Assembly: GCF_034479615.1 (NCBI RefSeq)
Contig: NZ_CP140255.1
Coordinates: 2,914,001 to 2,978,000, forward strand
Direction of reading: 5' to 3'
DNA: 64,000 bases
Source: Vreelandella neptunia
GTDB lineage: Bacteria > Pseudomonadota > Gammaproteobacteria > Pseudomonadales > Halomonadaceae
Made by a program: the position numbers and the translations under genes. This document shows, in pieces, positions 46,376 to 56,961 of this stretch (positions are counted from its first letter, which is position 1; every line of letters begins with the position of its first letter). The notes under the pieces are model-generated. The model was not told where the DNA came from. It worked only from the letters and a program-made list of their open reading frames with translations, and did not search any database.

Positions 46376-48067
46376 TTAGAATTCATCCCACTCATCGACA
46401 GCCTCTTTTTTACTTTGCGTCGCCTGCTGGCGTGGCGCTGGCTCAACATGGCCGCCGACTTGGTGCTGAGCCTGTTGCTGCTGAGTAGCCCCCTTATGCG
46501 TCAGCGCAGCAGCACTGGCAGCGCTCTCATCAATGCGGAAGGTAGCCATCAAGTCGGCTAGCTCACGGGCCTGCCCCTCTAACGAGCTCGCGGCCGTGCT
46601 GGTCTGCTGCACTAATGAAGCATTTTGCTGGGTGACCGAGTCCATTTCGGTAAGGGCAGCATTAATCTGCTCAATGCCACTATTTTGCTCCCGCGTCGCG
46701 GTCGAAATTTCACCCATCAGAGTAGTGACTTGGCGAATCGCATCCACGGTCTGATGAATCGTCTGCCCACTGCGCTCCGCTTGTTCAGCACCACCGTTAA
46801 TTTTCGTGGTGGTCTGCTCGATCAGGCTACGAATTTCCTTGGCTGAATCAGCACTTCGCGTCGCTAATAAGCGAACCTCGCTGGCCACCACGGCAAAGCC
46901 ACGGCCCTGCTCGCCCGCGCGGGCAGCTTCAACCGATGCATTGAGTGCTAATATATTGGTTTGGAAGGCAATAGAATCAATCACGCCGATAATATCGTTT
47001 ACTTGGCTCGCACTGGCCGCAATCTCACGCATAAGTTGCACCGTGCGCTCCACCTCTTCACCGCCTGACTCCGCCGACTGCGACGCTGTAACCGAAAGCT
47101 GATCAGCCTCTTGGGCCGTTTCAGCGTTTTTACTTACCGTCGCCGACATTTCTTCCATGCTGGAGGCTGTTTGCTGAAGCGCGGAGGCCTGCTGCTCGGT
47201 TCGTGACGAGAGATCCTGACTTCCCGCGGAGATATCCCCAGCCCCGCTGAAGACCCGCTCACTACTGCCTCTCAACGCCAGCACCAGTTGTTTTAACTTC
47301 TCCTGCATAGCCGAAAGCCCACTGAACAACTGGCCAATTTCGTTGCGCCCACGATCCTCAATCTGGCCTGTCAGATCCCCCTCGGCAATCCGTGCAAAAT
47401 GTTCACTGGCACGTCGAAGGGGCCTGACAACGCTACGCATCATTGCCCACCGAATCACCACCACTGCCACGAGTGAAATCACTAAAAGGGTAATAGCAAT
47501 GGCACCAATAATAGTCGCCAAGCGATTGAGTTGTTGAAGGACACTAGCGCCACGCTCCTCGGTATAAGCGATAAAACCACTCATGGCCAGATCCAATTCG
47601 GCGCTTAATGCCCCCAATTCTTCTTGTTTGCGCTGAATTTGAAAAGGCGCGGCTTCTAGTAGAGGAGAAATACCTTCTGTCACAAAAGCATCGTAAGCGC
47701 TGATAATCGCATCACGGTGGGGAGCCAGCGAGCCGTCAGGATCGATTGGCACAGCACGAAACTCATTAAAACGCTCCTCGGCCTCAGCTACCGCCTCTGT
47801 GGCCATAACAAGGCTTTCCTGCCCTTTGTCTGGGTTACCTTGGGTACTGAAACTTGCCGAACGGTCTAAAAAAGTTTGCGCTCTAAGTGCGTGCACCTGT
47901 GTACGGTTGGCTAAGTTAACGAGCCGTACGTTGGTGGCAGCCAGTTCTTCAAGCGCCTGCGAGCTATTATGATTGGAATAAAACCCGAGGCCACTGATCA
48001 AGCCTATCATAAGAACCAGTAGGGCTAACGCAGCAGTCAGACTCCATTTAATAGAGAGGTGCTTCAT
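46376..48067 (-). CDS. methyl-accepting chemotaxis protein
   Basis: This 563-residue receptor has TM1 at 12-28 and TM2 near 187-210 around a four-helix periplasmic sensor. A HAMP linker follows ([22 protein letters not shown]...), then a signalling domain with the tip [38 protein letters not shown]. The C-terminus ends EWDEF, a NWETF-like tether for the adaptation enzymes. It controls CheA and flagellar behaviour. The ligand is unknown. Alone on its strand; no che genes are nearby. Confidence 0.95.
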   Translation of the reverse strand: MKHLSIKWSLTAALALLVLMIGLISGLGFYSNHNSSQALEELAATNVRLVNLANRTQVHALRAQTFLDRSASFSTQGNPDKGQESLVMATEAVAEAEERFNEFRAVPIDPDGSLAPHRDAIISAYDAFVTEGISPLLEAAPFQIQRKQEELGALSAELDLAMSGFIAYTEERGASVLQQLNRLATIIGAIAITLLVISLVAVVVIRWAMMRSVVRPLRRASEHFARIAEGDLTGQIEDRGRNEIGQLFSGLSAMQEKLKQLVLALRGSSERVFSGAGDISAGSQDLSSRTEQQASALQQTASSMEEMSATVSKNAETAQEADQLSVTASQSAESGGEEVERTVQLMREIAASASQVNDIIGVIDSIAFQTNILALNASVEAARAGEQGRGFAVVASEVRLLATRSADSAKEIRSLIEQTTTKINGGAEQAERSGQTIHQTVDAIRQVTTLMGEISTATREQNSGIEQINAALTEMDSVTQQNASLVQQTSTAASSLEGQARELADLMATFRIDESAASAAALTHKGATQQQQAQHQVGGHVEPAPRQQATQSKKEAVDEWDEF

Positions 48068-48196
48068 TCTGTTAATCCCTTAATATTTTTAATTTATTCA
48101 ATGAGATATCGACCAAGCTAAAACAAACTGAAGCGCCAAGGTGCAAACCTAGACGTTGGTCTAGTATGGAGTATGATAAATGAATGACCACAGCCT

Positions 48197-48763
48197 TTAG
48201 GGCACCATGGCAGCACTTTGCCTGCTGGCCGCCTGCGCCACGTCAACCTGGAGCCAAGCCCCCGCCGTGCACTCTAAGCGAGGAGCCTCGACTACCCCCT
48301 GTAAGCGTGCCCGTGATAGCAGCGTGGCCTTAGTATTGGCTTTAAGCGTACCGACCATGTACCCATCAATATCGACACAACTCCCCTCAATGTATGACGC
48401 CACGTGGCCAGAAGCAGTCACAGACACAGGATGATTGGGCGCAATGAGCGTCCCCTCCAAACGCCCCTTAATGAGCACAGGCTCATCGGCGATCACCTTG
48501 CCTAAAATATGGGTGGCTGACCCAATCCGGCTGCCACCAGACACGCCCTGGATGGTGGGAGACGTCGCAGCGGAGGCTTCTTCAGGTGGCGACATTGCTT
48601 CAAAGGGGAGTTCTAAGATGGGAACGGTATCCACTGCAGGCGCTTGGTGTGGTCTCCCTGCTGCGTTTAAAGAGCGCTGTTTTAGCTTACGGCGCTTGCC
48701 ATCCCATACGATCAGCGTCATTACTCCAACGCCCAGCACAATAAACCATACTTGAATGCCCAT
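48197..48763 (-). CDS. bactofilin-like polymer-forming protein with N-terminal membrane anchor
   Basis: The 188-residue protein begins with a TM segment (MGIQVWFIVLGVGVMTLIVW) reminiscent of the ZipA start. A linker of about 60 residues follows, then the bactofilin beta-helix (THILGKVIADEPVLIKGRLEGTLIAPN, VSVTASGHVASYIEGSCVDIDGYMVGTL). Bactofilins polymerise at the membrane and position envelope enzymes. The gene lies about 195 bases from the divergent bactofilin gene at 48958. Confidence 0.85.
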   Translation of the reverse strand: MGIQVWFIVLGVGVMTLIVWDGKRRKLKQRSLNAAGRPHQAPAVDTVPILELPFEAMSPPEEASAATSPTIQGVSGGSRIGSATHILGKVIADEPVLIKGRLEGTLIAPNHPVSVTASGHVASYIEGSCVDIDGYMVGTLKANTKATLLSRARLQGVVEAPRLECTAGAWLQVDVAQAASRQSAAMVP

Positions 48764-48957
48764 ACCGCTTCCTGCCGCTTTAGATGTGGTTACCCCAGCT
48801 AACGTTATACTCCCTCCACTTTATTGCGGCGGCGTGAATAAGCCCACTCACTTGGCTTAACTCCAGGCTTTGAGACAGTAACAAGCCGATTAAGGTATTT
48901 AATGCTCACGACCACTCACCTCAAAGGCGCTCTGGCGTCATTTACTTGGAGTCACCA

Positions 48958-49521
48958 ATGTTTAAAGCCAAGAATACTCCCCCTGAAACTAAGGCCGCGA
49001 CGCTAATACCACCTGACACACGCTCATCGGCAACGCCAGGCACTCCGGCTAGCAGTGCGCGCCCAAGCCTCTCCGTAATCGGGGGTCACACGCAAGTAGA
49101 GGGAGACATTAATAGCGATGAAGATTTGACGGTAGAGGGACGCGTAAGCGGCATTATCACCTGCAAACAGCACACCGTTACCCTGGGTGCCAATGGCTAT
49201 ATCAACGGCGATGTATTTGCTCACACACTGCATATATCAGGTGAGGTAACCGGCAACTTGGTAGCACACCACCGCGCAACGATTCATAAGGGCGCCCAGG
49301 TCTCAGGCACTATTGTTGCCCCTTGCCTGGTACTGGAAGATGGCAGCGTTTTCCATGGCAGTATCGATATGGATCCTGACAACGAAGTACTCAAAAACGC
49401 CTTTGCCGATGCCAGCGGCAGCATGACTAAAACCTCGCCCAAAGCAACCGTCGAGAAGCGCTCAACCACGAGTGCGAACGTCGCAGAGCACGACAGCACA
49501 GAAGCAAAAGCTAACGATTAA
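48958..49521 (+). CDS. bactofilin
   Basis: ATG 48958, behind GGAG, gives 187 residues. The central bactofilin helix has HTQVEGDINSDEDLTVEGRVSG, ITCKQHTVTLGANGYINGDVFAHTLHISGEVTGNLVAHHRATIHKGAQVSGTIVAP, with low-complexity Pro/Thr-rich tails at both ends. It probably forms non-nucleotide filaments near the inner membrane. A second, anchored bactofilin is divergent, suggesting a partner pair. Confidence 0.92.
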   Translation: MFKAKNTPPETKAATLIPPDTRSSATPGTPASSARPSLSVIGGHTQVEGDINSDEDLTVEGRVSGIITCKQHTVTLGANGYINGDVFAHTLHISGEVTGNLVAHHRATIHKGAQVSGTIVAPCLVLEDGSVFHGSIDMDPDNEVLKNAFADASGSMTKTSPKATVEKRSTTSANVAEHDSTEAKAND

Positions 49522-49537
49522 GGCGCTGCCAATAGCA

Positions 49538-50293
49538 TCAACGGCGCTGAGCGCACACAGGGCAAGCGGGATCGCGGGGTACTTGAAAGTGCCGCCATTG
49601 GCCGCTTAAGCCATCAAAGGTAGAGAGCCCCTGATGGGCAGAACCTGCGCCACTAAGCAGCTTAAAGGCTTCAACCGCCTGAAAGCAGCCGATCAGTCCC
49701 ACCAGTGGCGCCATGACGCCACTTTCTGAGCAGCTTAGCGCTTCATCGCCACTTTCGTCGGGCGGATAGAGACAGGCGTAGCAGGGACACTCGGTATTGC
49801 GGGGGTCAAAAATTGCCAGCTGGCCTGAAAAGCGAATGGCCGCACCCGATACCAGCGGCACACCTGCTTTTTGGGACGCCGCATTCACCGCATAGCGGCT
49901 TGAGAAACGATCGGTACAGTCCAGCACCACATCCGCCGAAGCGATTAAGCGTTCAAGCGGTTCGCCCTCGACATGTTGGTCTAACGCAACAACGTGGCAG
50001 TGGGGATTGAGCGCTTGCATGCTGGCCTGGGCAGAGTGCGCCTTATTTAAACCAATACTGGCGTGCTGGTGGGCAATTTGACGTTGAAGATTGGAAAGTT
50101 CCACATGGTCGGCATCGGCGATAGTGATGCGCCCTACCCCAGCAGCAGCTAAATAGAGCGCTGCCGGAGAGCCCAAACCGCCAGCCCCAATAATCACTGC
50201 ATGGGCAGATTGGAGGCGCTCCTGGCCCTCGATATCCACCTCGGGCAGCATAATCTGGCGGCTATAGCGCAGCAGCGCCTGGTCATCCATCAT
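49538..50293 (-). CDS. moeB: molybdopterin-synthase adenylyltransferase MoeB/ThiF family
   Basis: ATG 50293 gives 251 residues; an in-frame start at 50320 is less likely. It has the ATP site (VIIGAGGLGSPAALYLAAAGVG), DADHVELSNLQRQ, DCTDRFSSRY and zinc cysteines in CPCYACLYP and CPVCAQ. It adenylates the C-terminus of a ubiquitin-like sulfur carrier (MoaD or ThiS). The gene follows prmC as in related genomes, with an Lrp-type gene between. Confidence 0.88.
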   Translation of the reverse strand: MMDDQALLRYSRQIMLPEVDIEGQERLQSAHAVIIGAGGLGSPAALYLAAAGVGRITIADADHVELSNLQRQIAHQHASIGLNKAHSAQASMQALNPHCHVVALDQHVEGEPLERLIASADVVLDCTDRFSSRYAVNAASQKAGVPLVSGAAIRFSGQLAIFDPRNTECPCYACLYPPDESGDEALSCSESGVMAPLVGLIGCFQAVEAFKLLSGAGSAHQGLSTFDGLSGQWRHFQVPRDPACPVCAQRR

Positions 50294-50297
50294 CGGC

Positions 50298-50798
50298 TTA
50301 CTTATCCTCAAATTCCTCAAAGGCAGGAATGTGTAAATTGAAGCTCTCTTTTACCTCTTCCATTACCACGTAGCTTTTCGATTCTTTCACGCCAGGCAGC
50401 GTTAACACTACATCGCCCAATAGTTGACGGTAAGCCGCCATTTCGGGAATGCGGCACTTCAAGATGTAGTCGAACTGTCCCGAGACAAGGTGGCACTCCT
50501 GAATCTGCGGTAGCTTCTCGACGGCACGGCGAAACTCATCAAATACCGCTGGCGATTGCGTTTCTAAGCTAATCTCGACAAAAACTAATAAATTGGCTTT
50601 TAAAGCCCGCGGATCAAGAATGGCTTGGTAACCACGAATAATACCCGCTTTCTCCAAACGCTTAACACGCTCTAGGCAAGGGGTTGTGGATAAGCCCACT
50701 TCCGAGGCTAAATCGACGTAAGAAATACGTGCATTTTCCTGCAAGCTGCGCAGGATTTTAAGGTCGATACGGTCCAGCGTTCTATTTTTTGGTTTCAT
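50298..50798 (-). CDS. Lrp/AsnC-family regulator
   Basis: ATG 50798 gives 166 residues. It has an AsnC-type helix-turn-helix at the N-terminus (LDRIDLKILRSLQENARISYVDLASEVGLSTTPCLERVKRLEKAGII) and an RAM ligand-binding domain (LVSGQFDYILKCRI, LPGVKESKSYVVMEEVKES). The length and pattern match Lrp itself. It lies between prmC and moeB on the same strand, ending five bases before the moeB start. The cognate amino acid is unknown. Confidence 0.9.
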   Translation of the reverse strand: MKPKNRTLDRIDLKILRSLQENARISYVDLASEVGLSTTPCLERVKRLEKAGIIRGYQAILDPRALKANLLVFVEISLETQSPAVFDEFRRAVEKLPQIQECHLVSGQFDYILKCRIPEMAAYRQLLGDVVLTLPGVKESKSYVVMEEVKESFNLHIPAFEEFEDK

Positions 50799-50831
50799 GG
50801 CAGGATCCAATACTGATGAATCAGGCAGTTA

Positions 50832-51680
50832 TTAAAGGTGGCCTAGGGTAACCCGTTCATGCCCTCCCAGGTCACGAACACTTTCAACGTTTTGATAGCC
50901 TGCGCTCCCAAGCGCCTCGCGCACCATTTCGGCCTGTTGATAGCCATGCTCAAGCAGCAACCAACCTGAAGCCGCTAGATAGCGCTGCGCGGAGTTTACC
51001 AAATGCAGCAAATCCGCCATGCCACAGGCGTCAGCGACAAGCGCTGAGCGTGGTTCAAAACGCACATCTCCTTCGGCTAAATGAGGATCATCACCAGCGA
51101 TATAGGGAGGATTACTGACGATAATATCGAATTGGTTACCCGCTACCGTATAGGCGTCCAAGGCGGCAAACCAATCGCTCTGTAAGAACGTAGCGTTAGC
51201 GAGCCCCAACGCCTGCGCATTACGAGTTGCCAACGACACCGCCTCAACGCGTAGGTCCACGCCCAGTACTTGCCAGTGGGGCTGCTCGCTGGCAAATGCC
51301 AGGGCGATGGCCCCAGTGCCCGTGCCAAGATCGAGCAGACGGCCTGAGGTCAGCGCCGCTCGGCTAAGCGCAAGCTCAACCAGGGTTTCAGTATCGGGCC
51401 GGGGAATTAATGTATCAGGTGAGGTGGCTAAGCGCAGCCCCCAAAATTCGCGCTCGCCGGTAAGGTAGGCAACCGGCGTGCCCTGGACACGCGCAGCGAT
51501 TAGCGCATCGAAACGGGCCTGCTCCCATAAGGGGCATATTTTATCTCCCCAGGTGTAGAGCCATGTGCGATCACGCCCGAGCAAGTGGCATAACAGCACT
51601 TCAGCGTCGATACGCGGCGAGCTGGAACCCGCCGCCTGCAAGCGTTGGGCAGCCTGTTTCAACAGCGCATCAAGGGTCAT
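50832..51680 (-). CDS. prmC: peptide chain release factor N5-glutamine methyltransferase
   Basis: PrmC methylates the Gln of the GGQ motif in release factors. The 282-residue protein has a helical N-domain, the SAM site LLDLGTGTGAIALAFASEQP, and the NPPY catalytic motif (IIVSNPPYIAG). Its start overlaps the prfA stop by one base (TAATG). Its substrate prfA is upstream in the same operon. Confidence 0.95.
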   Translation of the reverse strand: MTLDALLKQAAQRLQAAGSSSPRIDAEVLLCHLLGRDRTWLYTWGDKICPLWEQARFDALIAARVQGTPVAYLTGEREFWGLRLATSPDTLIPRPDTETLVELALSRAALTSGRLLDLGTGTGAIALAFASEQPHWQVLGVDLRVEAVSLATRNAQALGLANATFLQSDWFAALDAYTVAGNQFDIIVSNPPYIAGDDPHLAEGDVRFEPRSALVADACGMADLLHLVNSAQRYLAASGWLLLEHGYQQAEMVREALGSAGYQNVESVRDLGGHERVTLGHL

Positions 51681-52768
51681 TAGACGTCCTGAAGGGCTGA
51701 AAGCTGCTCTGCTTGATACTCGTGAATCAGCGGGCTAATCACGTCATCCAACTGCTCGCCGCTGACCACTTCATTGAGCTTATAAAGCGTCAAATTAATG
51801 CGGTGGTCGGTAATCCGCCCTTGGGGGAAATTATAGGTGCGGATGCGTTCACTGCGATCCCCCGAACCCACTAGCGAACGGCGTGCATCCGCTTGCGTCT
51901 GACGCTGGCTATCGACGGCGTTACGCTTCAACTTCGCGGCCAGTAGCGACATCGCCTTGGCGCGGTTTTTATGCTGGCTGCGCTCTTCCTGACACTCCAC
52001 CACCACGCCGGTGGGCAGGTGAGTAATGCGGATCGCAGAGTCCGTGGTGTTAACGTGCTGACCACCGGCACCGCTGGAGCGATAAGTGTCCACACGCAGA
52101 TCCGAAGGGTTGATATCGATATCGCCCACGTCATCGACTTCAGGCATCACTGCGACGGTGCAAGCAGAGGTGTGAATGCGGCCCTGGGATTCGGTCGCGG
52201 GGACGCGCTGTACCCGGTGGGCGCCGGATTCAAACTTTAGCTGGGCGTAAACACCATCGCCTTTGACACGGGAAATGATCTCTTTGTAGCCACCCTGCTC
52301 GCCGTGACTGGCGCTCACCACCTCGACCCGCCAACCACGTTTTTCGGCGTAGCGTGAGTACATGCGAAACAGGTCACCGGCAAAAATAGCCGCCTCGTCG
52401 CCGCCGGTACCGGCGCGCACTTCCAGAAACACCCCACGGCCGTCATCGGGATCTTTAGGCACCAGCAGGCGCTTCAGCTCGAGATCCAGCTCGGCTAACC
52501 GTTCCCGCCCTTCGCTTAACTCCATCTCTGCCAGCTCGCGCATGTCAGCGTCGCTATCGCGGCTAAGCTGCTCGGCTTCGTGCATATTGGTTTCAATATC
52601 ACGATAGCGCTGCCAGGCCGCCACCAGCTCTTCTAACTCGGCATATTCACGTGAGTAGTCGCGAAAGCGCTGCTGGTTATTGATCACGTCGGGATCCGAC
52701 AGCAGCATCGCCAGCTCTTCAAAGCGTTCGGTAAAGCTGTCTAAGCGTTGGCGCAGAGTCTCTTTCAT
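51680..52768 (-). CDS. prfA: peptide chain release factor 1
   Basis: RF1 reads UAA and UAG and triggers peptide release. The 362-residue protein has a PAT recognition tripeptide (VPATES) and GGQ at 235-237 ([19 protein letters not shown]), the site methylated by PrmC. Length is normal. Its start overlaps the hemA stop by four bases and its stop overlaps prmC. Confidence 0.97.
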   Translation of the reverse strand: MKETLRQRLDSFTERFEELAMLLSDPDVINNQQRFRDYSREYAELEELVAAWQRYRDIETNMHEAEQLSRDSDADMRELAEMELSEGRERLAELDLELKRLLVPKDPDDGRGVFLEVRAGTGGDEAAIFAGDLFRMYSRYAEKRGWRVEVVSASHGEQGGYKEIISRVKGDGVYAQLKFESGAHRVQRVPATESQGRIHTSACTVAVMPEVDDVGDIDINPSDLRVDTYRSSGAGGQHVNTTDSAIRITHLPTGVVVECQEERSQHKNRAKAMSLLAAKLKRNAVDSQRQTQADARRSLVGSGDRSERIRTYNFPQGRITDHRINLTLYKLNEVVSGEQLDDVISPLIHEYQAEQLSALQDV

Positions 52769-54078
52769 GCGGGCGTATCATCCTTCTGGCGGTTAACCGT
52801 GGGCGCAGGCGTGGTCTCGAATGCGGGTTTTGCGGGCAACAGCAGGCGCGGGGCGGCATTCAGCAAGTCGTGGTGCTCCTCAGAGGCCGCATCGCGTATG
52901 GCCTGGGTGGGCTGGTGGAGCAAACGGTTAGTCAACTGATGGGCCAAGCGCTCAATGACCTTAGCGGGATCCTCACCCCGTGCCAGCCGCTCCAGCGCCT
53001 GGTCACGGGAAAGATCGCGCAGCGCTTCGCCATGCTGGCGGTAGTCGCGAATCAACTCGCCGCCGTTACGAATACGTCGCTCATGCTGCCAACTACCCAC
53101 TCCGTGTTCAATCAACGACTCGGCTTGATCAGCGGCAACCTGGCGGTGACGACGATTTTCCTGGATTACCTCTTCCAAGTCGTCCACGGTGTAGAGGAAC
53201 ACATCCGCTAGCTCGCCCACTTCAGGCTCAATATCCCGAGGCACCGCGATATCGACCATAAATACCGGGCGATGGCGGCGTTTTTTGAGCGCGCGCTCGA
53301 CCATACCTTTGCCAAGTATGGGTAGCGGGGAGGCAGTGGAAGAGATCACAATATCGGCATGTTCGAGCGCGTCAGGAATCTCTTGCAGGGTAATCGCCGT
53401 TCCCCCTAAGGGGCCTGCCACCAGTTCAGCACGTTCACGGGTGCGGTTGGCGACGGTAAGCTGGCGAACGCCCGCTTCATGCAAATGGCGCGCAACTAAT
53501 TCGATGGTTTCACCGGCGCCTATTAGCAACGCCCGTGAACGGCTAAAATCATCAAAAATGCGGCTGGCCATGCTGACGGCGGCGTAAGCCACTGAAACGG
53601 GATTTTTACCGATGCCGGTTTCGGTGCGCACCTGTTTGGCCACTGCGAAGGTGTGCTGGAACAAGCGCTCAAGCTCGCCGCCCAAGCCCTTGGATTGGCG
53701 CGCCTGCTGATAGGCGTCCTTCAACTGGCCCAGAATCTGCGGCTCGCCCAGCACCATAGAATCCAGGCCAACCGCTACGCGCATTAAATGGCGCGCCGCA
53801 TCGTTGTCTAAATAGTGATAGGCACAGCGAGTTAGCTCATCGACGTGTAAGTTATGAAAACGTCCGAGCCAATTGAGTACCGCCTGCTCGCCAGCCGCAT
53901 CCGTGACACAGTAAAGCTCCGTGCGGTTGCAGGTAGAGAGCACCGCCGCTTCACTGATTTGTGGCAGGTTACGCAATTCAGCCAACGCGGTTTCAAGCTG
54001 CGTCGGCGTAAAAGCCACCTGCTCACGCACGGCCACGCTGGCGGTACGATGATTTATTCCCAGGGCAAGAAGCGTCAT
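52765..54078 (-). CDS. hemA: glutamyl-tRNA reductase
   Basis: HemA reduces glutamyl-tRNA to glutamate-1-semialdehyde, the first step of tetrapyrrole synthesis. The 437-residue enzyme has the catalytic Cys50 in [23 protein letters not shown] and the NADPH domain ([16 protein letters not shown]). It is first in hemA-prfA-prmC and divergent from the TPR gene. Confidence 0.97.
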   Translation of the reverse strand: MTLLALGINHRTASVAVREQVAFTPTQLETALAELRNLPQISEAAVLSTCNRTELYCVTDAAGEQAVLNWLGRFHNLHVDELTRCAYHYLDNDAARHLMRVAVGLDSMVLGEPQILGQLKDAYQQARQSKGLGGELERLFQHTFAVAKQVRTETGIGKNPVSVAYAAVSMASRIFDDFSRSRALLIGAGETIELVARHLHEAGVRQLTVANRTRERAELVAGPLGGTAITLQEIPDALEHADIVISSTASPLPILGKGMVERALKKRRHRPVFMVDIAVPRDIEPEVGELADVFLYTVDDLEEVIQENRRHRQVAADQAESLIEHGVGSWQHERRIRNGGELIRDYRQHGEALRDLSRDQALERLARGEDPAKVIERLAHQLTNRLLHQPTQAIRDAASEEHHDLLNAAPRLLLPAKPAFETTPAPTVNRQKDDTPA

Positions 54079-54422
54079 GCGTTATGCGTCTTCGCTAGTG
54101 TGTCGGACTTTTTGTCAGCCGCCGTTATGATAAGCGGCTGCACCGTCAATTAGGGCTTGCTAAAACAAGTCTTAAGCGTGGTTCGAGCGCTGCCTACAAA
54201 AACCTGTCATTAATAGGCATAAAGTTTGCTGACCACTTTTTCAAGGAGGAACATTCTATCACAGCAGGCTATCATCTGGCCCACACCACTTTGCCGCAGG
54301 CAGGCAAGCCGCTATGCTGGGTATTCGGCCACTTGATAGAGAGACGCATGCGACCTCGCTTTCCATTATCGGGCCCTGTATTAATGGGCTCTACCTGTTC
54401 AGGCTTCTCATTAGTGAGCTCT
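54079..54422. other. 344-base intergenic region between hemA and the TPR gene
   Basis: No gene is supported here. It holds the divergent promoters for hemA and the TPR-lipoprotein gene. An AGGAGG is present near 54244 on the plus strand but has no start codon at a useful distance. No RNA or repeat is recognised. Confidence 0.6.
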
Positions 54423-56174
54423 ATGTTACGGCATTCGATACTACTACCCGTGGCTGCCTCTGCTGCTCTGCTGCTGAGCGGCTGCCAATCTACGCCTAGC
54501 CCACAAGATGGCCCCCTCGGCACCTGGGCCGACGATCCGATGCGCAATGCGCCGCCGATCACCCGTGGCTTGGATGCCGCTGGGCTAAGCACGCTGCTCG
54601 GCGCCGAGCTTGCTGGCCAGCGTGGCGACTACCGCTACGCAAGCCAGGGCTACCTGGAAGCGGCTAAGCGCTATCGCGAGCCAGCGCTTGCCGAACGTGC
54701 CACCTTCGCAGCCCGCTTTGGCAATGAAGCCTCACTAATAGAGGCTTCCGCGCTTCGCTGGCGAGAGCTTGCCCCCCAGGCAGAAGCACCCAATCGTCTG
54801 CTAGCGGCCTTTTCGCTACAGCGCGGCGATTGGCTCGACAGCCTTGAACAGCGCATTGCTATTGTTGAAGCTGGCGGCCACGGCGATGTCACCGCCTTTG
54901 CTGAGATCGCCGTGGCCGAAGAGGCACCATTAACGCTGATCGCCCAGCAGTTGCGTGCGCATTTAGCCCGCCCTAACGCTGACCAACTGCCCCACCACAG
55001 CGACGTATTACTGGGTACGGCACTGATTGAGGCGGCTCTTGGCGATACCGCACTTGCCCAGCAACGACTTGATCAAGTCGAGCTGCTAGACCCGGAATCC
55101 GCTGCGTTATGGCTAGTAAAAGCGCGCTTAGCTCTAGAGGTTGAGGATTATCCTGCCGCTCAGCGCGCTGCCCAGCAGGGCCTTGAACTCGCACCTGACG
55201 ATGTACGATTTATCCTGCTACTGGCTCAAGCAGAAATTCGCCTTAACAACATTAGCGCGGCTGAAGTGCAAACCAACGCTCTCCTAGAGAGCCATGCTGG
55301 CAATGAAGATCTGCGCTTATCGCTAGCACAACTCTATCTTGAGGAGGGGCACCCCGAACCCGCACAACGCTTGCTGCAACCGCTAATCGGCCAACCCGAG
55401 GTGCCAGATTTAGCCTATTACCTGCTCGGCGCCATCACTCAAGAGCAAGGCGATACCGATAATGCGCTGCTCTATTATCGCCAAGTCAGCGAGGGCAGTG
55501 AATTTTTGCCCGCTCGTGCGGCGGCGGCGCAGATGCTAATTGAGGAGGATCGCCTGCTGGATGCTCGGGCCTTCCTGCGCATTGAGCGTATGCGCTTCGA
55601 CAATTACTTTACCGAACTGGTAATGCTCGAAGTCCAGTTGCTGGACGAAATAAATCAGCCTGCGGACGCTGACGCGCTATTAGACCGTGAAATTAGCCGC
55701 ACGCCTGATGACGCATCGCTGCTTTATATGCGTGCCATGCGGCGCTGGGAAGCGGGCAACATTGCGGGCATGGAGCAGGATTTACGTCAGATACTGCGCA
55801 CCGACCCAGACAATGCCGAAGCGCTCAATGCGCTGGGCTACACACTGGCTGACCTTAACTTGCCTGGGCGCTTACAAGAGGCGTTTGAGCTGATTGAGCG
55901 TGCCTACGAGGCTGATCCGGACAACCCTGCCGTGCTCGATAGCATGGGCTGGGTCTACTTCCGCCTTGGCAAACCTGAAGAAGCGCTGCCCTGGCTTGAG
56001 AGCGCCTACGCACAGCTGCCTGACCAGGAGGTCGCTGCGCATCTAGCTGAAGTACTAAAAGCGCTGGGGCGCGATGAAGAGGCACGCCAGTTGATCCAGC
56101 AAATCATGCAGCGGACGAACCAGCATCCACTGATCGACGGTCTACTTGAGCGTTACCCTGAGCTAAGCCCCTAA
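54423..56174 (+). CDS. TPR-repeat outer-membrane lipoprotein upstream of lolB
   Basis: ATG 54423 gives 583 residues. The longer open frame from 54291 is ignored because the lipoprotein signal MLRHSILLPVAASAALLLSGC starts here, with lipid Cys at 21. The mature protein is a chain of TPR-type helix pairs (for example LNALGYTLADLNLPGRLQEAFELIERAYEADPDNPAVLDSMGWVYF). The same gene sits between hemA and lolB in Pseudomonas. It probably scaffolds an envelope complex; role unknown. Confidence 0.88.
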   Translation: MLRHSILLPVAASAALLLSGCQSTPSPQDGPLGTWADDPMRNAPPITRGLDAAGLSTLLGAELAGQRGDYRYASQGYLEAAKRYREPALAERATFAARFGNEASLIEASALRWRELAPQAEAPNRLLAAFSLQRGDWLDSLEQRIAIVEAGGHGDVTAFAEIAVAEEAPLTLIAQQLRAHLARPNADQLPHHSDVLLGTALIEAALGDTALAQQRLDQVELLDPESAALWLVKARLALEVEDYPAAQRAAQQGLELAPDDVRFILLLAQAEIRLNNISAAEVQTNALLESHAGNEDLRLSLAQLYLEEGHPEPAQRLLQPLIGQPEVPDLAYYLLGAITQEQGDTDNALLYYRQVSEGSEFLPARAAAAQMLIEEDRLLDARAFLRIERMRFDNYFTELVMLEVQLLDEINQPADADALLDREISRTPDDASLLYMRAMRRWEAGNIAGMEQDLRQILRTDPDNAEALNALGYTLADLNLPGRLQEAFELIERAYEADPDNPAVLDSMGWVYFRLGKPEEALPWLESAYAQLPDQEVAAHLAEVLKALGRDEEARQLIQQIMQRTNQHPLIDGLLERYPELSP

Positions 56175-56284
56175 ATAAGCTCTGAACTAACGCCGCCAGC
56201 GGCACCCTAACCCTGCGACCCCCCTAGTGCGGCGCATCAATCATGTTACTCTTGCGCCGTACTCATCTTACATGGAGCCTGTTT

Positions 56285-56947
56285 ATGTTGACACTGACGT
56301 CCCCTTCGCCACGCTGGCCATTATCACGCCAGTCTCCGCGCCTCTGGCTTGCCGGTTTCGCGCTACTCTTGCTCGCCGGGTGCGCCTCTCAGGCGCCCAT
56401 GGATGACAGCGGCCGCCAGGCAGGTCAGTGGGAACGCCAGCAGGCGGAGGTAGAGGCATTTGATACCTGGACGCTAATAGGCAAAGCGGGATTGCGCACT
56501 CCAGAAGAGAATGTCAGCGCCAACTTGGATTGGAATCAAACCCCCTACTATTTCCGCATGCTGATCAGTGGCCCCTTTGGCGGCGGGAGGAACGTGCTCG
56601 AGGGTCGCGAGGGGCGCTTCTCCCTCTCCAATAGCGACGGCCGTTTTGAGGCAGAAACCCCAGAAGCGCTTATGGAAGAGCAGTTGGGCTGGTCGCTCCC
56701 CGTCACCGCTATGCCCAACTGGGTGCGCGGCCTACCCGGCGATCCTGATAATGACAATACCGGCAGCTATCAGCTAGAAACCGACGAACTGGGCTTCCCG
56801 AGCCATATTGCCCAAGACGGCTGGGAAATCGACTACCGCGACTGGGAGAGAGTCGACGATTTATGGCTGCCACGACGCATGGTCATGCACTACGATGATG
56901 TGCGTATTACGCTGGTCGTCAACCAGTGGCAAGCCAGCGAAGAGTAA
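56285..56947 (+). CDS. lolB: outer-membrane lipoprotein receptor LolB
   Basis: ATG 56285 (behind GGAG) gives 220 residues with a lipoprotein signal ending LLLAGC. The body has WTLIGKAGLRTPEENVSANLDWNQ, FRMLISGPFGGGRNVLEG and VRGLPGDPD, as in LolB, which accepts lipoproteins from LolA and inserts them in the outer membrane. It precedes ispE with 14 bases between. Confidence 0.93.
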   Translation: MLTLTSPSPRWPLSRQSPRLWLAGFALLLLAGCASQAPMDDSGRQAGQWERQQAEVEAFDTWTLIGKAGLRTPEENVSANLDWNQTPYYFRMLISGPFGGGRNVLEGREGRFSLSNSDGRFEAETPEALMEEQLGWSLPVTAMPNWVRGLPGDPDNDNTGSYQLETDELGFPSHIAQDGWEIDYRDWERVDDLWLPRRMVMHYDDVRITLVVNQWQASEE

Positions 56948-56961
56948 GGGTAACCGTTTCA

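Noticed and set aside
54240-54260. AGGAGG suggesting a small gene
   Set aside because: No start codon lies at a ribosome-binding distance and the following frame is not protein-like.
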